Source of the DNA: JBGAWK01 sp044227665
Lineage (GTDB): Bacteria > Bacteroidota > Bacteroidia > Chitinophagales > JADIYW01
Length of the DNA stretch: 28,557 nt
Assembly (NCBI GenBank): GCA_044227665.1
Contig: JBGAWK010000029.1
Span: 1 to 28,557, forward strand
Direction of reading: 5' to 3'
The position numbers and the translations under genes are program-made. Under the pieces are notes generated by a model. The model did no database searches. It was not told where the DNA came from and worked only from the letters and a program-made list of their open reading frames with translations. This document shows, one piece after another, positions 17,121-25,745 of the stretch (positions within the stretch are counted from its first letter, which is position 1; each line of letters starts with the position of its first letter).

Positions 17121-18679
17121 TACGCATACGATATTTCCTACTCTTTATTTGTTTTTTTGCCAATCATGTTCAAGCAAATTTTAATATTGAACTTATAAGT
17201 AACGTTGCGTATCCTTCGAATGAAGAAGGTAGTAGTTGCTGGCATTACAATGCGCCTAACGGCAAAGAATATGCTATAATGGGCACTACACAAGGGACTA
17301 GAATTTATGACATAACAATTCCTGAATCACCCGTCCTAATAGACTTTTATGAATCCAAAGCTGTCAATTTTTGGAGAGAAATGAAAGTTTTTGGCAACTA
17401 TGCATACATAGTCCAAGATAATAGCACACAATTTGAAGGTCTTCTGATAGCAGATTTGACCCATATTGAAGATACCATCATCTATTATGACTACAAAGGT
17501 CATGACGGAAGACTGGGTAAAGGTCGTTCTATATGGATAGATGAAAAAGGATATATGTACATCAATGGTGGCACCTACAATACAGTAGCCATATACAACC
17601 TAAAACCTAACCCTACAAATCCTCTTTACATTAGCACTTTGCCCGGCGAATATGTCCATGATTGCTATGTAAGAGGGGACTCTCTATATGCTGCTAATAT
17701 CTATGATGGACATATTACGATTTGGAATATTGAAAACAGAAATACGCCTTTTATTATTAACACATTTAAAACTCCAAAGTCTAACTCTCATAATTGTTGG
17801 CTTTCTGATAACGGAAAGACATTATTTGCTACAGACGAAATCATGGCATCTTCTATATCTGTTTTTGATATAAGTGATTATAGTGATATAAAATTTATTC
17901 AACAATTCAAAGTGCGGCAAAATGCTGCCTCTATAGTGCATAATGTACATATATTGGATGATTTCATCGTAGCCTCCTATTATACTGATGGCGTAATCAT
18001 CGTAGATGCTTCAGACCCTAAGGACTTAGTATTGACAGGGCAATATGACACCTATCTTGCTAATAATAGCAGCAACTATAATGGATGCTGGGAAGCAGAC
18101 CCTTATACCACTTCAGGCAATATAGTAGTTTCAGATATAGACAATGGTATGTTTATATTAAAACCACAATATATAAGAGCTGCGAGATTTAGAGGAACCG
18201 TAAGAAACAGCATTACTTTTGACACCCTAATCAATGCTAAGATTGAAGCTCAAGAAATATCTTTGGTGAAATATTCCGATTTCAATGGGGCTTTCAAGAT
18301 TTCCAGAGTAGATTCTGGAGATCTTACGTTTATAGTTTCTGCTGCCGGATTTTATCCTGATACCGTATTCGTACATTTTGCAAATGGAGAGATATTTTAT
18401 CAAGATATTTACTTAGTACCTCTGAATACTCCTGTACGAGACAATGATTTATCGCAAAAATGTAATCTGTATATTACAAAAAATGACCTATGTGTCAATA
18501 CTACGCTTCATGACAGCTATGCCTTAGATATATATACTACTTCAGGGCAAAATGTATATAAATACTTTGTAAGCGGCTCTAGGAATTTCCCTATTTCGGA
18601 CTTGCCGAAAGGCATATATTTTGTAAAGGTATCCACCGATGACGGTAGGATATACACAAAATCACTCTCTATTTATTAA
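17117..18679 (+). CDS. Choice-of-anchor B (LVIVD-type) T9SS-exported protein
   Basis: A 520-residue exported protein. After a signal peptide (residues 1 to about 20, ending VQA) comes a beta-propeller-like region of the choice-of-anchor B family. Its repeated blades pair a residue pattern like NYAYIVQ with IADLTH, GTRIYDIT and ISVFDISDY, and the WREMKVFGNYAYIV stretch is characteristic. At about 355 to 440 lies a carboxypeptidase-regulatory-like beta-sandwich (ARFRGTVRN to DIYLVPLN). The last 75 or so residues form a T9SS type A sorting domain ending PKGIYFVKVSTDDGRIYTKS. It overlaps the preceding lipoprotein gene by ATGA, so translation is coupled. It is probably a surface or secreted protein; no catalytic site is seen. 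Confidence 0.88.
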   Translation: MIRIRYFLLFICFFANHVQANFNIELISNVAYPSNEEGSSCWHYNAPNGKEYAIMGTTQGTRIYDITIPESPVLIDFYESKAVNFWREMKVFGNYAYIVQDNSTQFEGLLIADLTHIEDTIIYYDYKGHDGRLGKGRSIWIDEKGYMYINGGTYNTVAIYNLKPNPTNPLYISTLPGEYVHDCYVRGDSLYAANIYDGHITIWNIENRNTPFIINTFKTPKSNSHNCWLSDNGKTLFATDEIMASSISVFDISDYSDIKFIQQFKVRQNAASIVHNVHILDDFIVASYYTDGVIIVDASDPKDLVLTGQYDTYLANNSSNYNGCWEADPYTTSGNIVVSDIDNGMFILKPQYIRAARFRGTVRNSITFDTLINAKIEAQEISLVKYSDFNGAFKISRVDSGDLTFIVSAAGFYPDTVFVHFANGEIFYQDIYLVPLNTPVRDNDLSQKCNLYITKNDLCVNTTLHDSYALDIYTTSGQNVYKYFVSGSRNFPISDLPKGIYFVKVSTDDGRIYTKSLSIY

Positions 18680-18727
18680 CATTCTTATTAATACCCTTTT
18701 GCGCTATAAAAAACTCTAAAAAAGGCG

Positions 18728-18735
18728 TATATTTG
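18728..18735 (+). promoter_or_regulatory. -7 promoter element of secDF
   Basis: TATATTTG is a full TAnnTTTG match ending 35 nt before the secDF ATG. A TTTG at 18698 is 26 nt upstream, too far for a normal -33 element, so only the -7 part is supported. Confidence 0.45.
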
Positions 18736-18770
18736 CCCCCTAAATTATTTTTAGGAATATAGTCTAAATT

Positions 18771-21700
18771 ATGCAAGGAAAAAATTTATTCGTAGCAGTA
18801 CTTACAGCTTTATTGATAGGGATTTGTGGATACCAGCTGTTATTCACATGGAAAACTGCACAGATAGAAAATAAAGCTCAGGCATTGGCAGAAAAGTCTG
18901 TCAAAGCACAATCTCCCGAAAAATTATTTCCTGGAGATGCCTATGCTCAGTTGATTTATGAGGATTCTATAAAAAATGTTCAGCGTAGCGTAAAGAACAA
19001 CTATTTGGATTCCATTTCGAATCAAAAAGTTTTTTTAGGTCTCACCTATAATAAAGTCAAAGAAAAACAACTCAACTTAGGTCTCGACCTAAAAGGAGGG
19101 ATGTCGGTAGTATTACAGGTATCTGTAAGAGAATTATTATACTCACTATCCGACAAGAGCAATGATGCCGAATTTACTAAGGCACTGGACATGGCTGACA
19201 AAGAGGCTATGACTTCTACACAGGATTATATCACATTATTCCTGAAAGCTTTCAAAGCCGTAAATCCTAATGGAAAATTAGCCACCATCTTCTCTAACAG
19301 AGTAAATGGGGACAAAATCAATTACAATGACTCAGATGCCAAAGTAGAAGAATTTTTGAGGGCTACAGCCAAGTCTTCTATAGAGACTACGTATAATATT
19401 ATTAATACTAGGGTTGACAATTTTGGTGTCTCCTCACCCAATGTAAACCTCGAGCCTTCGAGAGGTAGAATATTAGTGGAATTGGCAGGCGTAGATAATC
19501 CAGCAAGGGTGCGCAAACTCTTGCAAGCCAATGCAGTTTTAGAGTTTTGGGAAACTTATACAGCCCAGCAATTAGGATCAAGTATGAATTCTGCCAATAA
19601 TGCATTGAAAGATTATTTGGCATTGACAAAAGGTGAAAAAGTTGACAGTACCGACAATCAAAATACGATCATTGATGACCTGTTATCTTCAGACTCTTCC
19701 TCTAAAACAAACACCGCTGCTACCGCGAAAAACCCAAAAGATTCCAATGCCATAAAAGCTGCTGATGAAGCTAAGATAAAAGCAGAAAATCCCCTATTTA
19801 TAGTGTTAAATCCTGCAGTTGACAACCAAAATAGGTTCATGGAATCTCCTGTAGTAGGTTATTCCAAAGCCAGAGATACAAGCTTGGTAAACACTTATCT
19901 AAATATTGCAGATGTAAAAAATACATTCCCTCCTGATGTGGAGTTTATGTGGAGTGCAAAGCCCGCTGGCGAAAGCACCAATGTATATGAACTTTATGCT
20001 ATCAGAAAGCCTTTTGGCAAGCAAGAAGCAGAACTTACAGGCGAGAGTGTTACTAACTCCCGTAATGATATAGACCAGATGGGTAAACCTACAGTATATA
20101 TGACTATGAATAATAGCGGCTCTCGGAAGTGGGCAGATATGACTGGCAGAAATGTAGGTAAGTTTGTAGCAATAACAGTGGACAAACAAGTGTATTCTGC
20201 TCCTGTAGTTCAAAACAAAATTGATGGTGGCAGCACGCAAATTCAAGGCTCATTCACTGTAGAAGAAGCCGGAGATTTAGCGAAGATATTGAATATTGGT
20301 AAATTACCCGTATCCGCAAAGATTGTAGAAGAGGAGACCGTAGGTGCCACCTTAGGCAAGGAAGCTATTCGCGCAGGTCTGCTTTCCATGTTGGCAGCTA
20401 TAGTGATTATCATGGCGTTCATGGTGTTCTTCTATAGTAGTGCTGGTATAGTTGCCAATATAGCCTTATTGGTGAACGTATTCTTATTGATAGGTATATT
20501 AGCAAGCTTTGGCTTCACACTCACACTGCCCGGAATAGCAGGTATAGTACTTACCTTGGGTATGGCTGTAGATGCCAACGTGATTATCAATGAAAGGATA
20601 AAAGAAGAATTACGTGCAGGAAAATCCCTTCCAGTAGCTATACCTGAGGGTTTCAAACATTCCTTATCTGCCATCTTGGACGGCAACATTACCACCTTAC
20701 TTACGGCATTAATTCTATTGTTTATAGGATTAGGTCCCGTAAAAGGATTTGCCATTACCCTTACATTTGGTATCCTTACTACATTATTTACAGCACTACT
20801 AGTAGCTCAGGCAATTATTGCCTGGCGAATGGATAAAGGGGATAAAGTACAAGTGCAGACACCATTTACAGCAGGATTCTTACAGAATATACATTTTGAC
20901 TTTATCGGCAAAAGAAAGATTACTTATACCCTATCCTCAATATTTATATTGATAGGTATATCATCCTTCATCTTGAGAGGTTTCGAAATGGGCGTAGACT
21001 TCAAAGGTGGCCGCCAATATAAAGTTAGATTTGAAAAATCTGTAAATAATGATTTAATCAAAAAGGAATTGGATGCCCAATTCAATGGAGGTACTATAGT
21101 AAAAACCGTAGGAAGCAGCAATCAAATCAAGGTAACTACTTCCTATAGAATAAATGAGTCGGGTAAAGAAATTGACAATGAAATTGAACATAAATTATTC
21201 ACCTCTCTACAGCCACAATTGAAAGAAGGTACTGATTTTGAGACCTTCAAAAAATATAATATCATGAGTTCTATGAAGATAGAACCAAGTATATCGTCAG
21301 ATATGAAGCGAAGCGCAATTTGGGCGACACTCCTATCCCTAGTAGTAATCTTTGCTTATGTCTTAATACGTTTCAGGACTATAGGCTATTCTACTGGTGC
21401 CATAGCAGCTACAGCTCATGATGCTTTTGTTGTAGTCTCCTTATTCTCATTGCTATATGGCTTGTTACCCTTCTCTATGGAAGTAGATCAAGCCTTTATC
21501 GCTGCCATCTTGACCTTAGTAGGATATTCGGTGAATGATACCGTGATTATCTTTGACAGATTAAGGGAATACTTGGGTGATCCTAAACTCAAGCATCAGG
21601 ACGTAAAACAGACTATGAACGATGCTATCAATAGTACACTTTCTCGTACATTCAACACGGCAATGACGGTATTGTTGGTATCATTAATCCTCTTTATTTT

Positions 21701-21851
21701 TGGAGGTGAAAGTATTCGTGGATTCTCTTTTGCGCTTACTATAGGCGTAATTGTAGGTACTTATTCTTCAATTTTTATTGCATCCCCTATCATGTATGAT
21801 GTCAATAATGGGTTGGCAAAAAGAAATAAACCCGAGACTGTAAAAATATAA
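18771..21851 (+). CDS. secDF: Protein translocase subunit SecDF (SecD-SecF fusion)
   Basis: Uses the proton gradient to pull proteins through SecYEG on the periplasmic side. The 1026-residue fusion has twelve expected membrane segments. The SecD half has an N-terminal segment, LGLDLKGGMSVVLQV at about 103 to 117, the P1 domain, and the conserved DANVIINERIKEE from D601. The SecF half begins after a short linker, with GVDFKGG at about 741 and GYSVNDTVIIFDRLRE at about 917. The membrane aspartates needed for proton movement (D601 in DANVIINE and the SecF NDTVIIFD) are present. A low-complexity Ser/Ala/Lys insert at about 295 to 335 is typical of the linker region in P1. The thioesterase and polyprenyl synthase follow closely. 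Confidence 0.97.
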   Translation: MQGKNLFVAVLTALLIGICGYQLLFTWKTAQIENKAQALAEKSVKAQSPEKLFPGDAYAQLIYEDSIKNVQRSVKNNYLDSISNQKVFLGLTYNKVKEKQLNLGLDLKGGMSVVLQVSVRELLYSLSDKSNDAEFTKALDMADKEAMTSTQDYITLFLKAFKAVNPNGKLATIFSNRVNGDKINYNDSDAKVEEFLRATAKSSIETTYNIINTRVDNFGVSSPNVNLEPSRGRILVELAGVDNPARVRKLLQANAVLEFWETYTAQQLGSSMNSANNALKDYLALTKGEKVDSTDNQNTIIDDLLSSDSSSKTNTAATAKNPKDSNAIKAADEAKIKAENPLFIVLNPAVDNQNRFMESPVVGYSKARDTSLVNTYLNIADVKNTFPPDVEFMWSAKPAGESTNVYELYAIRKPFGKQEAELTGESVTNSRNDIDQMGKPTVYMTMNNSGSRKWADMTGRNVGKFVAITVDKQVYSAPVVQNKIDGGSTQIQGSFTVEEAGDLAKILNIGKLPVSAKIVEEETVGATLGKEAIRAGLLSMLAAIVIIMAFMVFFYSSAGIVANIALLVNVFLLIGILASFGFTLTLPGIAGIVLTLGMAVDANVIINERIKEELRAGKSLPVAIPEGFKHSLSAILDGNITTLLTALILLFIGLGPVKGFAITLTFGILTTLFTALLVAQAIIAWRMDKGDKVQVQTPFTAGFLQNIHFDFIGKRKITYTLSSIFILIGISSFILRGFEMGVDFKGGRQYKVRFEKSVNNDLIKKELDAQFNGGTIVKTVGSSNQIKVTTSYRINESGKEIDNEIEHKLFTSLQPQLKEGTDFETFKKYNIMSSMKIEPSISSDMKRSAIWATLLSLVVIFAYVLIRFRTIGYSTGAIAATAHDAFVVVSLFSLLYGLLPFSMEVDQAFIAAILTLVGYSVNDTVIIFDRLREYLGDPKLKHQDVKQTMNDAINSTLSRTFNTAMTVLLVSLILFIFGGESIRGFSFALTIGVIVGTYSSIFIASPIMYDVNNGLAKRNKPETVKI

Positions 21852-21862
21852 CGCATATCCTT

Positions 21863-22279
21863 ATGCAAATCCGCTATCCTTTTCCATACCACATGCCTGT
21901 ACAGTGGGGAGATATGGATGCATTGGGTCATATTAATAATGTACTATATATACGATATTTTGAGACCTCACGCATAGCATTTTTTAATGGCTCAGAAATT
22001 TGGCATGAACTGGAAAAGGAAGGATTATATATCATCCTTGCGAAGATAGATTGCAATTACAAAGTACCTATAGTCTTCCCCGACACCATTACCGTACAAA
22101 GTGGTATAATAAGTATAGGGAACTCCAGTATCACAGTACACCAGCAAGTAATATCCCACAAATATGGGCTTGCCGCAGAAGGCAATGCCGTGGTAGTATG
22201 TATGGATAAAAATTTGCACAAAGCTACGCCCATACCTATGCATATACGGAAGATTATAGAAGAAAAATACTTACCTTAG
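21863..22279 (+). CDS. Acyl-CoA thioesterase, 4-hydroxybenzoyl-CoA thioesterase type (hotdog)
   Basis: A 138-residue single hotdog domain. The signature is VQWGDMDALGHINNVLYIRYFE at residues 13 to 34, written here as VQWGDMDALGHINN plus VLYIRYFE. D17 lies at the position of the catalytic aspartate of 4-hydroxybenzoyl-CoA thioesterase, and the YbgC/FadM group shares the motif. It starts 11 bp after secDF and ends 18 bp before the polyprenyl synthase, so it is likely in the secDF operon. The substrate is unresolved; long-chain or medium-chain acyl-CoA is usual for this group. It is distinct from the thioesterase at 13689, which uses the HGG/E63 arrangement. Confidence 0.88.
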   Translation: MQIRYPFPYHMPVQWGDMDALGHINNVLYIRYFETSRIAFFNGSEIWHELEKEGLYIILAKIDCNYKVPIVFPDTITVQSGIISIGNSSITVHQQVISHKYGLAAEGNAVVVCMDKNLHKATPIPMHIRKIIEEKYLP

Positions 22280-22297
22280 ACTAAAAGGTAACATTTT

Positions 22298-23257
22298 ATG
22301 GATATAGGAGCATCATTATCTCAGTCGTTTAATTCATATTTTGCCACCATAGATTTTCGCAAATCTCCTAAAAACCTATATCTACCCATAGATTATTTCC
22401 TGCAAATAGGAGGCAAAAGACTAAGACCCTATTCCTTACTATTAGCATATTACAGCAGAGACAGAAAGATAGATACCGCACTACCTGCGGCGGCGGCAAT
22501 AGAATTATTCCACAACTTTACACTCATTCATGATGATGTAATGGACAAAGCACATATACGGAGAGGGTTTGAAACGGTACATGAAAAGTATAGCCTAAAT
22601 ACAGCAATACTTAGTGGCGATGCCCTCCTGCTGCAAGCTTACCACCAGATGCTCATGACACCACAAGAATATTGGTATGAGGTTATACCCATATTCAATA
22701 AAATGGCTACAGATGTTTGTGAAGGTCAACAGCTAGATATGGACTTCGAGAAGAGCCCATTTGTTTCTGAAGAAGAATATCTTCACATGATAGGACTCAA
22801 AACATCCGTATTAATAGCTGCCGCCATGCAAATAGGCGCAATCATTGGTGGGGCTTCTATATCGCAGTCTAAGTACTACTATAATTTTGCATACTATTTA
22901 GGCGTAGCCTTCCAAATTCAGGACGACATCCTAGATTGCTTTGGAAAAGAAGAACTTATAGGCAAAAAAAATGGGGGCGATATTCTCAATAACAAGAAAA
23001 CAATTCTAACTACATATACACTTTCGATTGATAACACCTACAAAGATGTATTATTTTGCTCCTACCCTACGGAAGAAGACAAAATTACCCACATAAAACA
23101 ATTATATATTATAAGTGGGGCATATACCAAAGCCATAGCATTGCGTAATAATTTACTACAGAAGGGATTGGACTATCTAAGTATGCTTCATCTTACAGAT
23201 GAAGTGCGCCCCCTATTTGAGGAACTAGTAAATCAACTTATTATTAGGGAGTTTTAA
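22298..23257 (+). CDS. Polyprenyl (isoprenyl) diphosphate synthase
   Basis: Condenses isopentenyl diphosphate with an allylic diphosphate to make a trans-polyprenyl chain. In 319 residues it shows GGKRLRP at 38 to 44, the first aspartate-rich motif DDVMD at 79 to 83, RRGFETVH nearby, and the second motif DDILD at 209 to 213. Both Mg-binding motifs are intact. F74 and T75, four to five residues before the first motif, lie where chain length is set; this favours neither farnesyl nor octaprenyl with certainty. The likely use is the quinone tail or a general isoprenoid precursor. It is the last gene of the secDF group and of the core region. Confidence 0.92.
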   Translation: MDIGASLSQSFNSYFATIDFRKSPKNLYLPIDYFLQIGGKRLRPYSLLLAYYSRDRKIDTALPAAAAIELFHNFTLIHDDVMDKAHIRRGFETVHEKYSLNTAILSGDALLLQAYHQMLMTPQEYWYEVIPIFNKMATDVCEGQQLDMDFEKSPFVSEEEYLHMIGLKTSVLIAAAMQIGAIIGGASISQSKYYYNFAYYLGVAFQIQDDILDCFGKEELIGKKNGGDILNNKKTILTTYTLSIDNTYKDVLFCSYPTEEDKITHIKQLYIISGAYTKAIALRNNLLQKGLDYLSMLHLTDEVRPLFEELVNQLIIREF

Positions 23258-23307
23258 ATATTCCTACATGTAATTGCTAAGTTTTCGATATTTCATAAGG
23301 CTTTCAA

Positions 23308-23327
23308 AATAAATTTACTGATTTATT
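23308..23327 (+). terminator. Weak AT hairpin, possible terminator
   Basis: AATAAAT, loop TTACTG, ATTTATT, followed closely by GTTTT. It lies 50 bp after the polyprenyl synthase stop. The stem has no GC pairs, so the call is tentative. The rest of the 164-bp gap to the acetyltransferase holds nothing I recognise. Confidence 0.22.
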
Positions 23328-23442
23328 CTAGTTTTAAGCCAATTAATTTTAAAACACTACATAATAAAATTATAGAACTATAAAATACCCATGAACACTT
23401 AATAAATAGTTAGCTATTATTTTGTCCAACCGACACCGAAAA

Positions 23443-23988
23443 ATGAAGAACACGAAAAAACATATATTTACTTCTGAAAGACTTGGGTTTAGAAATTGGA
23501 ACTTAACCGACATTGACAAAATGCACGAAATAAATTCTGACGAAAAAGTGATGGAATTTTTCCCGAAAATTCTAACCAAAAAACAAACGAATGAATTTAT
23601 TGAACGAATGAAAACTCAATTTCAAGACAAAGGATTTTGTTACTTCGCAGTTGACAAGCTTGAAGACAATGAGTTTATTGGTTTTATCGGACTTTCCGAA
23701 CAAACTTACGAGGCTGAATTCACACCTTGTGTTGACATCGGGTGGAGAATAAAAAGTAGTGAATGGAATAAAGGGTATGCGTCAGAAGGTGCAAAAAAAT
23801 GTCTTGAATATGCTTTGAGCAATCTGAAAATTGAAAATATATTTTCAATTGCACCGAAAATTAACACAAAATCCGAACACATTATGACAAAAATCGGAAT
23901 GAAAAAACAATTTGAATTTGAACATTCTTTGCTGACAAACGACGACAGACTTAAAATTTGTGTATTATATAAAACTGAAAAGAAATAA
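23443..23988 (+). CDS. GNAT-family N-acetyltransferase (RimJ/RimL-like)
   Basis: A 181-residue cytoplasmic acetyltransferase that moves acetyl from acetyl-CoA to an amine. The N-terminus TSERLGFRNWNLTDIDKM is the RimJ/RimL pattern, and motif A is GYASEGAKKCLEYAL at about 110 to 124. I chose the ATG at 23443; a longer frame begins at TTG 23422. It is the first gene beyond the core, and its isoleucine codons are mostly ATT, whereas the core methyltransferase at 5671 uses ATA most often, which hints at transfer. The stop is directly followed by the IS110 remnant. The substrate (ribosomal protein, peptide or small molecule) is unknown. Confidence 0.88.
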   Translation: MKNTKKHIFTSERLGFRNWNLTDIDKMHEINSDEKVMEFFPKILTKKQTNEFIERMKTQFQDKGFCYFAVDKLEDNEFIGFIGLSEQTYEAEFTPCVDIGWRIKSSEWNKGYASEGAKKCLEYALSNLKIENIFSIAPKINTKSEHIMTKIGMKKQFEFEHSLLTNDDRLKICVLYKTEKK

Positions 23989-24025
23989 AAAAAGTTTACA
24001 GTTTTTTGGTTTAATCCTGAAATAC

Positions 24026-24552
24026 ATTGATCTTAATCTAAAATCTTATGAGATGTTTGAAGGGACAGATTTATTGGCTATTGAAGGAATGGGTTTTTCA
24101 ACTGTACTTTCTTTAATGAGTGAAGTGGGTATAGAAGTCATCAAAAAATTCCCATCAGCCAAACACTTTTGCTCATGGCTTAGGCTGGCTCCCAACAACA
24201 AAGGAAGTGGCGGAAAAGTACTCGCTAGTAAAGTACCCAATGGAAGTAATCGTCTAAAAATAGCACGCCGTAATGCCGCTAATGCCATTGGCAATCTAAA
24301 AGATTCAACACCATTAAGAGACCTTTTTCAAAGGATACATTTTAGAAAAGGTAGAGTGTCTGCCGTAAGTGCTACAGCGCAAAAATTGGCTGTAATCATC
24401 TGGAACATGGCAGTAAAAGGAGTTCAATATATCAACCCCAAAGGATATTTGTTTTTAGACCAAAAAAGAACTTAGGAATTGTCAAAAGAATTCAAAAACA
24501 AATTGATAAATTTGCTCTGACTAATGAGGACTTTAAAATTTCAACTATTTGA
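24026..24552 (+). pseudogene. IS110-family transposase remnant (C-terminal Transposase_20 domain only)
   Basis: The reading frame shows the second half of an IS110-type recombinase: DLLAIEGMGFSTVLSLMSEVG, then FCSWLRLAPNNKGSGGK, RLKIARRNAANAIG and WNMAVKGVQY. These cover the Transposase_20 region with its conserved serine area. The N-terminal RuvC-like DEDD domain is absent; upstream is the acetyltransferase gene. A stop at 24473 to 24475 interrupts the frame after DQKRT. One base over, the sequence continues as LGIVKRIQKQIDKFALTNED to a stop at 24550, which looks like the natural C-terminus after a one-base deletion. It cannot encode a working transposase. The left end, where IS110 elements carry their guide (bridge) RNA, is missing. 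Confidence 0.85.
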
Positions 24553-24690
24553 TATACAGGTATATAAAATTACGTTAGTCAGAACCCTTTGGCGAAAGTG
24601 CTAAGATGAAATTTATTACAATAAATAATGGACTTATTTACAAGTAAAACAAAAAAAGTATAACCTTACATCCGCAAATATTATTCGACA

Positions 24691-25488
24691 ATGGAAATGA
24701 TTTATGCCTTACCAGCTTTTGGACTTTTACTACTTGTTGAATTTCTATATGGTTATGTTAAAAAGCGAAATACCTATCATGACTTGAAAGACACAGTTGC
24801 AAGTCTTAGCTTAGGCATAACACAGGTTATTGTATCAGTTATCCTCGCTTCAACTTTGTTGAAAATAGATAATCTACTCTACAAACACAGACTGTTTGAA
24901 TTTGGTAACGCATGGTATGAATTAGTCTTACTCTTTTTACTCATGGAATTTTCGTTTTATTGGTGGCATCGTGCTTCGCATCGTATTCGATTTTTTTGGG
25001 CTAATCATGTTAATCATCATTCTAGTAAAGAGTATAACTTTTCCACTGCACTCAGACAACCCGTTTTCTCACCAATTTTACGACCTCTTTTTTACTTTTA
25101 TATTCCTTGGCTTGGCTTTGACCCTCAATTATTAATCATTATGGGTTCTGTAAGTTTAGTTTGGGGTGTTTGGTCGCACACTAAGCATATAGGCAAACTC
25201 GGATTTTTAGAATACATTATTGTAACACCTTCAGCTCACCGTGTTCATCACGGAAAAAATGCGGAGTATATTGATAAAAATTATGGTGGTGTTTTTATTT
25301 TCTGGGACATTCTGTTTGGCACCTTTGAAAAGGAAGTGACGCCTGTAGAGTATGGAATTACAAAAGATATAAACTCCTATAATTATTTTACGATAATCTT
25401 TCATGAATGGAAAGCTTGGTATAAAGATGTTATTCAATCAAAATCCCTCCATGAAGCATTCAACCACACGTTTCGTCCACCTCGCTAA
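24691..25488 (+). CDS. Sterol desaturase / fatty acid hydroxylase superfamily membrane protein
   Basis: A 265-residue di-iron membrane hydroxylase or desaturase. Membrane segments are at about 5 to 22, 38 to 58, 76 to 92 and 135 to 160. The histidine boxes are HRASH (H93, H97), HVNHH (H106, H109, H110), H163 and H166 in WSHTKH, and HRVHH (H183, H186, H187). The end DKNYGGVFIFWDILFGTF is typical. All iron ligands appear present, so it should be active on a lipid or related hydrophobic substrate, which I cannot name. It stands alone in the accessory zone, between the IS110 remnant and a gap containing a large palindrome. Confidence 0.92.
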   Translation: MEMIYALPAFGLLLLVEFLYGYVKKRNTYHDLKDTVASLSLGITQVIVSVILASTLLKIDNLLYKHRLFEFGNAWYELVLLFLLMEFSFYWWHRASHRIRFFWANHVNHHSSKEYNFSTALRQPVFSPILRPLFYFYIPWLGFDPQLLIIMGSVSLVWGVWSHTKHIGKLGFLEYIIVTPSAHRVHHGKNAEYIDKNYGGVFIFWDILFGTFEKEVTPVEYGITKDINSYNYFTIIFHEWKAWYKDVIQSKSLHEAFNHTFRPPR

Positions 25489-25697
25489 TCTTATTAAGTT
25501 ATCTAATTTATTAATAACTGTCAGATTAAATTTAAACTTCTACACATATAGTCCTCACACATATTCTGCAAGCATAAGGATAAAATCACCACACAGGCAT
25601 CCTAGACCACCATCCCGAGAACTCCATAGCACCTAAAATGTTCGGTTTCGCTCAACCGGAGTTTATCTCATATCTGATGATTTTGATGGTGTTCGAT

Positions 25698-25739
25698 GAG
25701 TATTAGTTCATGGCATGCCCTGCGTGCGCCACGAAACTC
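25698..25739. repeat. Large imperfect palindrome between converging accessory genes
   Basis: TTCATGGC (25707 to 25714) pairs with GCCACGAA (25728 to 25735) with one mismatch across a 13-base loop, and GAGT (25698) pairs with ACTC (25736) around a 5-base bulge. GGCATGCC at 25712 to 25719 is itself a perfect palindrome. A smaller hairpin CGGTT-N6-AACCG lies at 25643 to 25658. It sits just past the lipoprotein stop on the minus strand and 210 bp past the desaturase stop, so it could be a terminator or a recombination or REP-like site. No T-run follows on either strand. Confidence 0.5.
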
Positions 25740-25745
25740 TAGCTG

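Noticed and set aside
23422..23442. TTG at 23422 as the acetyltransferase start
   Set aside because: The ATG at 23443 gives the usual RimJ/RimL-type N-terminus; the extra seven residues have no support.
24553..24690. A bridge (guide) RNA of the IS110 element
   Set aside because: The element has lost its left end, and I could not see any structured RNA with paired target loops in the remaining right flank.
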